Positions 34,011 through 42,764 of a stretch of DNA of 64,000 nt are shown in pieces. Origin of the DNA: Candidatus Borrarchaeum yapensis (GTDB lineage Archaea > Asgardarchaeota > Sifarchaeia > Borrarchaeales > Borrarchaeaceae); the NCBI GenBank assembly GCA_016840515.1, contig JAEOSF010000006.1, positions 26,757-90,756 of the forward strand, read 5' to 3'. Below the pieces are notes generated by a model, which saw nothing but the letters and a program-made list of their open reading frames with translations, had not been told where the DNA came from and did not search any database. Positions within the stretch are counted from its first letter, which is position 1. Every line of letters starts with the position of its first letter. The position numbers were made by a program, and so were the translations under genes.

Positions 34011-35534
34011 CTATTCGTTTACCTTTTTCTTTAGAGTCAACTCTTTGATTGAGAAATAATAATGTGGGGGTATTTCAGGCGATTGCTGATATTTCTTCAG
34101 CACTGCTTTAGAATTTCGACTTTTTTTTCTCTTAGAAAGCTTCTCGACCAATTCTATATTAATTGGCTTCTCATTTATCCTTAAGTAGCCCTCCTCAACC
34201 GCATTTTCGAATATTCGCGTGCCTACGTCTGTCCTAATGACCGCAGTGGACCACCCTGAAGCGGCACCTATGCTGCCAACTGAAATATCTGCCAGTTCAG
34301 AAGTCAAATCTACACAGTAATGACATGCTTCTCTGGCAAATTCAGCGACTTCGGCTATCGGTAATTCGATAGGATCACCTTCACTCATGTGGAGGAAGAA
34401 TTTGCCTTTATTGATATCAGTTTTTTTCACATCGCTTAATTGAACCCCACCCTTCTCTGCAATCTTCTTTAATCCCTCATAGGGGAAGCTTTCCATGCAA
34501 AATAGACCAAGAACCGCGACGATCTCGCCAAAGATGTCTGAAAAAACGTCTCCGTAAAACACCTGATACTTCCGTAGGGCTTGAAGCATACAAGGCGTCC
34601 CAACTACGCATATCCTGTCACATTCAGATTTTCGCACTGTGTCTAAAATTGATAGATTTGGAGACATAGCGTACTTAGTCCCAGCACATTTAAGTAATTC
34701 AGTAATATTTCTGATAATGCGAGGTTTTGGTTTCCATGGGTCAGCTTCAAGTCCTACAACAACTGCTCCATCAATTTCCCCTTTTTCCAATAATGACGCA
34801 ACTAATGATGTGACTACTCCACCATCTTGCTTTACCGCTTTTATGGCATCATCAGTACACTGTGCCATTACATATTTCTTATATGGGCCAATAGGTTCTT
34901 CTTTAAGATGATGGTCGGGATTGATAATCTTTCCTAATATATAGCCTTTAAGCAACCCAATCGGTAAAAAAGTTCTTGGGCAGTTTTCAAAACAAAGAGA
35001 GCAGTGTATACACACTTCGTCATCGAGAATTGGTCCATTGTCACTTACTGAAAGTGCATTTACTGGACAGGCTGAGACACACAATCCACAAAAAGTACAT
35101 AAGCGCGTAGCCAAAATGTTTTGTACTGATTGACCTACAGCAACGTCAGTTGGCGGTAGTAAGCTTAATCTAAGTAATTCACCTTCAACGATTTCGGAAA
35201 TTCTTGTTCTGAAGATAAGCTCATCTTTGGTAGATATGCTTTCAACTTTTCCTTCCGATTCTAGATGTAAAAGATGTGAATAGATGTCAAATTCTTCTAA
35301 ATCCAATTCTTTTGCTAATCGAGAAATAGAGACTCCGTCTTTAAGGGCTAACTTAGATAAGATTAATTGTCTTCTTAAATCATCTTCAAACACTTGATCT
35401 TCAATATAGTGAATCAGTTTAATATCAAGTTTGCCCTTTTTTATTATCTCCTCTTCATTCTCTAGAAGAACTTTCGTTCTAAAGTTCTCTGCGGTATCTA
35501 CAATTGCATTCAATTTTTCTTTCAGTTCAACCAA
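34011..35534 (-). CDS. FrhB/FdhB-like flavoprotein with N-terminal winged helix
   Basis: Coenzyme F420- or similar flavin-linked oxidoreductase subunit, 507 aa. Residues ~1-115 look like a winged-helix module (SISRLAKELDLEEFDIYSHLLHLESEG); then two ferredoxin motifs (CTFCGLCVSACP, CIHCSLCFENCP) and the FrhB core (QDGGVVTSLVASLLEKGEIDGA, VGTPCMLQALRKYQ, CHYCVDLTSELADISVGSIG). FrhB-type proteins give HdrABC complexes an F420 (or NAD) entry point. TTG start, AGGGG about 10 bases before. Follows mvhD(Sec) by about 65 bp. The winged-helix addition is unusual and also seen, at the other end, in the FrhB-like protein at 39.9 kb. Confidence 0.85.
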   Translation of the reverse strand: MVELKEKLNAIVDTAENFRTKVLLENEEEIIKKGKLDIKLIHYIEDQVFEDDLRRQLILSKLALKDGVSISRLAKELDLEEFDIYSHLLHLESEGKVESISTKDELIFRTRISEIVEGELLRLSLLPPTDVAVGQSVQNILATRLCTFCGLCVSACPVNALSVSDNGPILDDEVCIHCSLCFENCPRTFLPIGLLKGYILGKIINPDHHLKEEPIGPYKKYVMAQCTDDAIKAVKQDGGVVTSLVASLLEKGEIDGAVVVGLEADPWKPKPRIIRNITELLKCAGTKYAMSPNLSILDTVRKSECDRICVVGTPCMLQALRKYQVFYGDVFSDIFGEIVAVLGLFCMESFPYEGLKKIAEKGGVQLSDVKKTDINKGKFFLHMSEGDPIELPIAEVAEFAREACHYCVDLTSELADISVGSIGAASGWSTAVIRTDVGTRIFENAVEEGYLRINEKPINIELVEKLSKRKKSRNSKAVLKKYQQSPEIPPHYYFSIKELTLKKKVNE

Positions 35535-35569
35535 ATTCTAAACGCCCCTTTGCATTCTAAGGGTTGTCT

Positions 35570-35600
35570 TCTTGAAACCACAATGTTTACGTTTCAAGAG
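35570..35600 (-). promoter_or_regulatory. Perfect 9-bp RNA hairpin directly behind mvhD(Sec): SECIS or terminator candidate
   Basis: In the transcript UCUUGAAAC (35599-35591) pairs with GUUUCAAGA (35578-35570) around a 12-base loop, starting within one base of the mvhD stop. Archaeal SECIS elements lie in 3' UTRs. I could not match the full archaeal GAA/A internal-loop consensus, so the role stays open. Confidence 0.35.
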
Positions 35601-36011
35601 TCATTCAAGTTTTAATGGATTTGGTCCAAGCTTTTCGACTTTCTTGAGGGTATCCTCCACAGCTGCCACAAATCTATCTGCTTCTGCAGCAGACAGGAAG
35701 TACATATTGACTCGGTTTTCGCCGAGATCATGTCGTTTGAGGATTCGTTTAACAAAGTTGACGTTTCTCTCTGCCTTCAAATTTCCGTCAGGAAATTCAC
35801 ATTCACCCTTGTGACATCCAACTACCATTACACCATCAGCGCCCTGCCGAATGGCGTGAAGAAGGTGTCCTGCGTTGAGTCGTCCAGTACAACGAATCCT
35901 TACAATATTTATGTTTGGTGGGTACTTCATGCGACATGTGCCAGCTAAATCGGCTGCAGGGTAACCTCATTTGTTGCAAGCAAGAGCAACTATGTTATAA
36001 TTGTCATCCAT
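35601..36011 (-). CDS. vhuD: MvhD/VhuD-type iron-sulfur subunit, selenocysteine form
   Basis: 136 aa when the TGA at codon 15 is read as selenocysteine. The start MDDNYNIVALACNK-Sec-GYPAADLAG aligns with the Cys paralogue FLCNWCSYAGADTAG, so Sec replaces the second Cys of the C-x2-C cluster motif exactly; homology continues on both sides (RIRCTGRLNAG, GCHKGECEFPDG). Without readthrough only a truncated 109-residue frame from ATG 35930 is left. Sec in this subunit (VhuD) is established in Methanococcales. The gene also ends in TGA, so the same codon is read in two ways. Between hdrA(Sec) and the FrhB-like gene. SD GGAG about 9-10 bases upstream of ATG 36011. Confidence 0.9.
35967..35969 (-). 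other. UGA selenocysteine codon in mvhD (residue 15)
   Basis: In-frame TGA on the minus strand at the position of the second Cys in the MvhD C-x2-C motif; frame and homology are intact on both sides. Confidence 0.88.
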
Positions 36012-36062
36012 AGGCTCGATCTCCACTCATGAAATTATATTATGATTCTATTTTTGATATGT

Positions 36063-36142
36063 GCACCCTTCGGTTGCAACCTAACTGCTTCCATGAAGGC
36101 ACAACTTTTTCCATCCATGATCCTTGCAGTATATGGGTGCTA
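36063..36142 (-). promoter_or_regulatory. Nested hairpin in hdrA(Sec) 3' UTR: SECIS candidate
   Basis: Three nested helices in the transcript just behind (and touching) the UAG stop: GCACCC (36140-36135) with GGGUGC (36068-36063); CUGC (36129-36126) with GCAG (36088-36085); CAUGGA (36119-36114) with UUCAUG (36097-36092), closed by GG/CC below an 11-base A-rich loop. The internal loop has a GAA on the 3' side. It fills the hdrA-mvhD gap where an archaeal SECIS is expected, but the classic consensus is not clearly met. Confidence 0.45.
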
Positions 36143-38092
36143 TGTTTTTACTTTCAAAGTTGGTTTTAATGTGCCTGAGATCTCGCGAAGAAGTTGTTCG
36201 TCCCTGTGATATCTAACTGAAAGTGCTTTTGTTGGACAGACTGAAACACACAATCCGCAACCTTTACACGCAATTTCTGATACTTGAGCGACTGCATCTT
36301 CAACTTTCACCGCATAAAATGGACAGACGCGCTCGCAAGTTCCACATGCAATACACAGTGACTTATTGACGACTGGAACCATAAGTTCCAACATCATTTT
36401 ACCCTGTACAAATGCAGCAGCTAAAGCAGCGACACCATTTGCACCCGCTACGCTGTACGGAATGTTTTTAGGACCGTGTGCTCCTCCTGCAATATATATG
36501 CCTGGAGTCTTTGTGTCCTGCGGATTGAGACACTCATGGATTGGCTTAAGAAAGCCGCTTGGGCCACGATCAAGTCTTAAGACATCTGCGATTTTCAGTG
36601 TTCCTTCTCCTGGGACGATTCCTGCAGAAAGCACCAACATATCCACTTCATCGCGGATTAGTTCTCTTGTCAAAGTATTTTCCACCCGAATCTTCAGATT
36701 CTTTGTTTCTTTGTTTTCTCGTACTTCAGCAATCTTGCCCCTGACGAATTTAATGCCTGCATCCCTCACACGAGCATAATACTCTTCGCAGGCTTTATCT
36801 GGGGTACGGATATCAATGTAGTAGATCGTTATATCAGCGTCAGGATATTCTTGGTGAATTAACTGAGCGTTCTTCATCGCTACCATACAGCAAACCTGAC
36901 TGCAATGCGGATTTGTTTTTAGATCTCTAGATCCAACACATTGAACCATCCCTATTATTTTAGGTCGCTTATTATCAGAAATACGTAATAAGTGACCACC
37001 TGTAGGTCCTGTTGGATTCAACAGTCGTTCTAGATCTGATTGTGTAACAACGTTTTCATAGATTCCGTATCCATAATCGTTGTTTTCCAATGCGTTATAA
37101 GGGGCAAATCCAGTTGCCACGATGATTGCACCGACTTCGATTTCCTTGGTTGCTGACTGTTGTTCTAAATCTATTGACTCTGATAAGCACGCCTTTTGGC
37201 ATGCGCCACACTCTATACAGTCGTCTTTGTTAATCACTGCCTTTTTCGGAACTGCTTGTGCAAATAGAATGTATATTGCATTTCGAGTTCCTAATCCATT
37301 ATTGAATTCGTTAGGAACTGTTATTGGACATTTTTCCAGACACGCTTCGCATCCTGTACAGGTTTCTGTGTTAACATAGCGGGCTTTTTGCAGTAATTCA
37401 ACCTTAAATTCACCAGGTCTACCGCTTACGCCTTGGACTTCAGTATAAGTTAAGATTTCTATATTTGGATTTCTAGCGACCTCAACCATTTTTGGAGCCA
37501 ATATTCAGATACTACAGTCATCAGTTGGGAACACTCTATCGAATTTCGCCATGCTCCCACCAATTGAAGAACTACTTTCCACGAGGTATACTTTGATCCC
37601 CTGCTTTGCTAAATCCAGCGCGGCTGTCATTCCAGTAATTCCTGCTCCAACTACCATCACAGCTTCTACTGTTTCCAACTCCATTACTGGGATATCTTCC
37701 AGTAATTCCGCTCGTGCCACACCTGCTGCAACTAATCGTTTCGCTTTTTCAGTTGCTGCTTCTTTATCTGTATGAACAAAAGAATTATGTTCTCTGAGAT
37801 TCACCATTTGAAAATAGTAAGGCGACAATCCTGCTTCTTTTAGCAACGCTCGATATGTTCCCTCGTGTATCATGGGTGTACATGCTGCAACAACAATGCG
37901 ATTCAGATTATAGTCCTTTATAGCTTCTTTGATCTCTTGTTGTCCTGCATCGCTACAACTAAACACGCTTGTGCTTGTGTATACTACATTAGGCAAAGTT
38001 TTCGCAAACTCGGCGACTTCTTCTACGTCTACCACTGAGCCAATGTTCACGCCTCACGCACAAACAAAGGTACCAATGCGTACATTTTTCAT
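36140..38092 (-). CDS. hdrA: Heterodisulfide reductase subunit A with two selenocysteines
   Basis: Flavin-based bifurcating HdrA of standard length, 650 aa if two TGA codons are read through. Sec13 lies in the N-terminal motif VCA-Sec-GVNIGS (Cys paralogue: ICHCGINIAG) and Sec196 in DCSI-Sec-ILAPKM (paralogue DCSLCILAPKM), each replacing an invariant Cys. Further features: VVGAGITGMTAALDLAKQG for FAD, ferredoxin motifs CTGCEACLEKCP and CIECGACQKACL, and C-terminal CIACGTCERVCP and CKGCGLCVSVCP. ATG 38092 has AAGGAGGGG 6-7 bases upstream. Ends in TAG. Methanococcal HdrA has Sec near residue 197; a second Sec at the N-terminus is less familiar to me. Head of the long leftward Hdr transcript. 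Confidence 0.9.
37505..37507 (-). other. UGA selenocysteine codon in hdrA (residue 196)
   Basis: In-frame TGA at the conserved Cys of the DCSxC-ILAPKM motif; upstream and downstream frames are the same frame and both code for HdrA. Confidence 0.9.
38054..38056 (-). other. UGA selenocysteine codon in hdrA (residue 13)
   Basis: In-frame TGA at the second Cys of the N-terminal C-x-C-G motif, between a well-placed ATG/ribosome site and the conserved GVNIGSVVDVEEV segment. Confidence 0.85.
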
Positions 38093-38193
38093 AGAACCCC
38101 TCCTTGGGGTCACCTCCAATTGTGAACTTTTATTATAATTTCGCCAATTTTTGATTGGAGTACGGATGTACATTCAATTTATTTAAATTTACT

Positions 38194-39655
38194 GTTACGA
38201 CACAAGAAAGCCCTGTAGCTTGAGCATGGGGATGAATTGTGTCAATATGTTACATTTTTAACTTAGTGACACATTTGCTGACTTTATAAACAAGGGTATA
38301 GTAAGTAGAGTGAGTATCTGGGTGCTTAATAATTATTATCTAGATAGTTTAGTTTGTGCGGAGCACTTGTGCCATGTTAACAAAGAACGAACGGATCAAA
38401 GCTACCTTGAAGGTCACTAAGGAGCATCGTAAACACATGAAATGCCGGGTGTATACCGTCAAGCTAGACCGCTCGCATGTAAACCAAGACTCGTTAACTC
38501 GCTTAAGGCTCTTATTTTTGGAATCTAAATGGCTGTATAATTACTGTATTGGGCATCCTAACGTGTTTTCTATCGATGATAAAATAAAGGTCGTGCCGTT
38601 GAAGGTTAAAGACCAGTTTGAGATGCGCCAATTAAGGCATTTATCGTCACATATGCGCCAGAGCATCATTACGCGCACCCAGCAGAATATCCGTGGCTTA
38701 GTGCGTTTGAAAGCGAAGGGTCACAAAGTGGGGCGGTTGAAGTTCAAGTCCTATGTGAGTTCCATCCCGCTCAAGCAATACGGCAATACCTACAAGCTTA
38801 TCAACGGTAAATATTTGCAAATTTAAAAGTTACCGCAAAAACTGCGTGTCAACGGTTTGGAACAATTGCCGCCCAATTGTGAATGTGCCAATGCAACTCT
38901 ACTTCACCAGCATGGCGATTATTACGTGGCGATAACTACTTATACCTCACGAGAACACAGATCTGCGATGGTAGCGCCTGCACAATCAATTGGCATTGAT
39001 TTTGGGATAAAGAATCAGTTATCGTTGTCGAATGGGATACGTATACGATACACGGTACCAGTTACGCGCCGGATAAAACAGTTGTGCAAGAAATTAAGTC
39101 GTAAACAGTATCGCAGTAAGAATTGGTGGAAAATGCTCTATAAGTTGCTTAAAGCCTACGCCAAAACCACTAATATTAAACGAGACATTCGCAATAAACT
39201 CATTCATTTCCTCGCCACTAATTTCCAAGTAGTATGTTATCAAAATGAGAATTTAGGCGCCTGGCGATACCTGTGGGGTAGAAGAATGTTGTCAACCAGC
39301 CTCGGTGGAATAATTCGCATGCTTGAAGTCAAGGTGCAAACACCGGTGGAAATAGACCGTTTCTTCCCCTCAACTAAAACCTGTTCGCGTTGCGGTCATC
39401 AGCGCCTCATAAGTTTAGAAGAACGCACCTATGTGTGCCATCATTGCGGTCTGGTGATAGATCGTGATTATAACAGCAGTTGTGTGATAGAGAAAGAGGG
39501 TAATAGCATACTAGGTAGGGGACCTACCGAAGTCACGCCTGCGGAGACTAATACCTCTACCTTAGCGTTAGAGTATCTGAATAAGATAGCCTACGTTGAG
39601 GCAAGTATGGTCGCGGAAACAGGAAGCCTCACCGCTTTAGCGTGAGGTAGTTCAC
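38194..39655 (+). mobile_element. IS200/IS605-family element, tnpB only (IS1341-like)
   Basis: The element starts at GTTACGACACAAG, carries a broken tnpB and ends in the hairpin CCTCAC-CGCTTTAGC-GTGAGG followed by TAGTTCAC. The ends are defined by comparison with two miniature copies at 22438 and 58703 in this window, which share them and then diverge. No tnpA. The transposon end hairpin overlaps the last codons of tnpB, as is usual where the right end also makes the guide (omega) RNA. Confidence 0.82.
38374..39645 (+). pseudogene. tnpB: tnpB (IS605 OrfB, RNA-guided nuclease) broken by one stop codon
   Basis: 424 codons including stops; a single TAA at 38824 (codon 151 from ATG 38374) interrupts an otherwise intact frame. 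After it KLPQKLRVNGLEQLPPN continues the same protein. The RuvC acidic residues are all kept: Asp in GIDFGIKNQ, Glu in QNENLGAW, Asp in IDRDYNSS, as is the zinc finger CSRCG/CHHCG. So the gene was lost recently. A GTG at 38356 could add six codons. It sits between the divergent Hdr and FrhB-like loci. Confidence 0.9.
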
Positions 39656-39927
39656 CTCTATTTATCTAGCTTTCCAAATAGACAGCTACAAAGTGTGTAT
39701 ACCGTTATAAACCTATCTTTAAAGAGATAAGAACGAATATGCTATAAGCAGATAAACTCTTAGTAATAGATCGTATATCGTATTGTAGAAATTCCATTAT
39801 TTCGATAACTAAAAAAAGTACAAAAAAACTTTTTAAACCAAAGCTTGTATAGGTTTAGCTGGATTTCGCTTAGAAACTCAGAATTTCGTTTTATATGTTA
39901 TTTATTTATCTAAAAAGAGGTTTAAAT

Positions 39928-41346
39928 ATGGCAAACGAGCGAATGATTGATTATTTACAGTCAAGAATTGAAGGAATAGGTTTTAGAGACTTACAGGACT
40001 TTGTTGTAGACAAAGACGTCTGTTGCTTCTGCGCCACATGTGCTTCACTTTGTCCCAGAATTGGCTTGGAAGAAAAAGAACCAAAACTTCAGGAATATGA
40101 TCCAACATGCTCAATGTGTTTTAGATATTGTGCAAGAACTTATTTCCCTGAAGATGAAGTAGAAAAAGAATTCTTTGGTGGTAAAACACGCGATAACTTC
40201 CTCTTAGGTTATTATCAGAAGGTAACTGCAGCGAAAAGTACCGATGATGCTGTAGTAAAGGTAGCACAAAATGGAGGAGTAGTTTCCACACTATTGATTC
40301 GTGCTTTAGAGACAGGTTTAATTGATGGAGCACTTGTTACAGGAAAGGCTGGCAATTGGGTGCCGAAACCATATGTAGCGAGAACTCCAGAAGAGATATT
40401 GGCTGCCGCTGGTTCTAGATATACTATGGCGCCAAGTATGCTTCCATATTCTGAGGCAATATACGAATATGAACTTGAAAAACTTGCTTTTGTTGGTATG
40501 CCGTGCCAAATCCAAGCAGCACGAAAACTTCAACTATGGCCGCCCCTTTCTGATGCACTTGGGAAAATCACATTGATTATTGGGCTGTTCTGCTCATCGA
40601 ATTTCACGATGGATTTGCTTAAGAATACAGTATATCAACAAATGGGTGTATCATTGAGTGACGTAAAGAAGTTTGATATTGCGCGTGGTAAATTCTTTGT
40701 CTACCTAAATGATGGATCGGTAAAAGACCTCCCAATAAAAGAGACTAAAGTAAACAATTGGGCATCTTGTCAGTATTGTAAGGACTATACTGCTGAATTT
40801 TCTGATATTGCAGTTGGCTCAGTAGGTGCGCCAGCTGATGATTGGAATACTGTCTTCGTAAGGTCAGACGTCGGCGCAAAACTGTTTGATGATGCCGTTT
40901 CTGCTGGCAAGATAGCTGTAGCAGACACTCTTGATCTCTCCAAAGTAGAAAAAGAGGCCCTCAGGAAGAAATCACAATTAGCGAAGATGGATGAGCGGGT
41001 GTATTCCGCCGTACAGCTATTGAATGTATCAGAAACTGAAGCAAAGACCTATGCAACCCTTGTGTCTTTAGGATACACTGATGTTGCGATGTTGGCTAAA
41101 GTCATGAAGGCAGAAGAAGCAGATGTTCGGAACTCCCTTAATGCATTACAGCAACGAAAATGGATATCAGCAACTGATTCTAAATATACTCCCGTCAACC
41201 CAGCAGATGTTGTCAAGGCAGAAATAAACAAATTCGAGGCAAACATCAAAAAAGTCAAATCTGATGCATTGGTAGATCTCCAAGCGCTTTATGTGCAGAA
41301 CAATCTCTTACATGTGCGCTACAAGGAATTTATGGACTTAATCTAG
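39928..41346 (+). CDS. FrhB-like flavoprotein with C-terminal TrmB-like helix-turn-helix
   Basis: 472 aa from ATG 39928 (AGAGG just upstream). N-terminal ferredoxin-like cysteines (CCFCATCASLCP and CSMCFRYCAR), the FrhB core (QNGGVVSTLLIRALETGLIDGA, VGMPCQIQAARKLQ, CQYCKDYTAEFSDIAVGSVGAP), then from about residue 360 a TrmB-type winged helix (LNVSETEAKTYATLVSLGYTD) and a coiled C-terminus. It may transfer electrons between F420-type cofactor and ferredoxin/Hdr proteins; the DNA-binding-like module suggests redox sensing or simply protein contact. A TTTTTAAAC TATA-like box lies near 39830. Heads the rightward FrhB-FrhB-GlcD-GlcF group. Confidence 0.82.
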   Translation: MANERMIDYLQSRIEGIGFRDLQDFVVDKDVCCFCATCASLCPRIGLEEKEPKLQEYDPTCSMCFRYCARTYFPEDEVEKEFFGGKTRDNFLLGYYQKVTAAKSTDDAVVKVAQNGGVVSTLLIRALETGLIDGALVTGKAGNWVPKPYVARTPEEILAAAGSRYTMAPSMLPYSEAIYEYELEKLAFVGMPCQIQAARKLQLWPPLSDALGKITLIIGLFCSSNFTMDLLKNTVYQQMGVSLSDVKKFDIARGKFFVYLNDGSVKDLPIKETKVNNWASCQYCKDYTAEFSDIAVGSVGAPADDWNTVFVRSDVGAKLFDDAVSAGKIAVADTLDLSKVEKEALRKKSQLAKMDERVYSAVQLLNVSETEAKTYATLVSLGYTDVAMLAKVMKAEEADVRNSLNALQQRKWISATDSKYTPVNPADVVKAEINKFEANIKKVKSDALVDLQALYVQNNLLHVRYKEFMDLI

Positions 41347-41602
41347 CAGTGTGATTTCTCTCATTTCTTTTTCTTTTCATAATTTTGGATCGCTAAACAT
41401 CATTTTTTTGAAAATCAGATTTAATTAGAGCGTTGGTATCTCTTCTTTTAGATATCAATTGTAGCTGATTTCTCCAATTATATTTAGTGACATAATGGAT
41501 AGTCAATTTTAAATAGGGACATGAGATACCACAAACTAACTCTAAGTTTTGTTATTCTTATAATTCCAAAAATTGAAAACACTGGTAGAGATGTGATTTA
41601 AT

Positions 41603-42589
41603 ATGTTAAAGATGCATGAATTTGGTGATAAAAACCTGGGAGATCTTCAAGCAGAAGTCATCTATAATAGCCTTTGTACTGGATGCGGGGCATGTGCTGC
41701 TTTCTGCCACAAGTACATTAGCATGGTAGATGGATTTCCAACTGCAATTTCAAGATGCTTAACTCCATGTGGGCTCTGTTATAGTGTTTGCCCACGGACA
41801 TTTGTATCGCTTAAAGCGCTAGATCAATTTACTTTTGGCAAAAATCGTGAAGATCAAGCGTTAGGATACTATAACAAAATAGTCATGGCTAAGCCCAAAG
41901 GAAAAGTGAATTCTGTAGTAGAACAAGCAAAAGCAGGTGTGAAAACAGCCTTGCTAAAGGCAGCGATTGATCTAAAACTGATCGATTCAGCAGTGCTAGC
42001 TAAAGATGTCGATCCGAAAGATAAGTGGAAAGCAGAACCATTTATCGCTACAAACAAGAAAGAAATTGATGAAGGCGCGGAGGGGAAACTGAACGCAAGT
42101 CCTCAGATAACAGGTTTAGCGGAGGCTATGGCTATGGGCAATGACAAAATCGCCGTAGTTGGTGTGCCCTGTCAGATGATTGCCTTAAGAAAAGTTCAGT
42201 CAAACAAGAACTATGAAGTTTGCCAAGACAAGATTGCGTTTGCTCTTGCGGAATTCTGTGTACGGGCGCGTCACGATGGATGTGCAAGCTGCTTGGATAT
42301 GACTGCTGAATTCTCTGACATTTCTGTAGATCCCTCTGCAACTAAAGAGGGTTGGAATACCGTTATAATTCGCTCTGAGAAAGGTTTATCTGTTTTTGAA
42401 AAAGCCGTAGAGAAGGGTTATATCGAAACACAAGAGATATCTGATGACGTCATAGAAAAACTCAAAACAGCTGCGGAACGAAAACTAAAGAAAAACCTGC
42501 AGGCTATTCTTAAAGACATAGATTATCTTAAACTTGGCTATCTGTTAACAGATTCTACTGAACTCTCTAAATTGCTAAAAATGCTCTAA
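41603..42589 (+). CDS. FrhB-like iron-sulfur flavoprotein, shortened
   Basis: 328 aa. Two cysteine motifs at the N-terminus (CTGCGACAAFCH and CGLCYSVCP), then the FrhB-type core with VGVPCQMIALRKVQ and a CASCLDMTAEFSDISV segment. Compared with its neighbour at 39.9 kb it has no C-terminal winged helix, the QxGGVV segment is replaced by KAGVKTALLKAAID, and the stretch between VGVPC and the CASC motif is about 65 residues shorter, so part of the flavin domain is lost. It may be an electron-transfer or structural subunit rather than an F420 enzyme. Between the larger FrhB-like gene and glcD-like. Confidence 0.75.
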   Translation: MLKMHEFGDKNLGDLQAEVIYNSLCTGCGACAAFCHKYISMVDGFPTAISRCLTPCGLCYSVCPRTFVSLKALDQFTFGKNREDQALGYYNKIVMAKPKGKVNSVVEQAKAGVKTALLKAAIDLKLIDSAVLAKDVDPKDKWKAEPFIATNKKEIDEGAEGKLNASPQITGLAEAMAMGNDKIAVVGVPCQMIALRKVQSNKNYEVCQDKIAFALAEFCVRARHDGCASCLDMTAEFSDISVDPSATKEGWNTVIIRSEKGLSVFEKAVEKGYIETQEISDDVIEKLKTAAERKLKKNLQAILKDIDYLKLGYLLTDSTELSKLLKML

Positions 42590-42764
42590 AACCACTTTTT
42601 TATTTTTATTTTGAACATTTTCTTGTTTTTTTAAGACTAGGAGTTTCTAGGTGCGTCTATTCGCTTTTTTTTCCTTTGTTTCCAGTCCAGTGTTTTATCA
42701 AAAGTATTAAAAAGCGCTTCTTCATATGCTAGGCAAGGACGCTAAACAAGGAGGCGTAACTATC

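Noticed and set aside
38359..39645. In-frame TAA in tnpB as a recoded codon
   Set aside because: Unlike the UGA codons in hdrA and mvhD, TAA has no known recoding in archaea and no conserved residue pattern demands it; a plain nonsense mutation is simpler.
39641..39658. Considered the hairpin at the tnpB end as a transcription terminator
   Set aside because: The same terminal sequence without any gene recurs at 22438 and 58748, so it is the transposon end.
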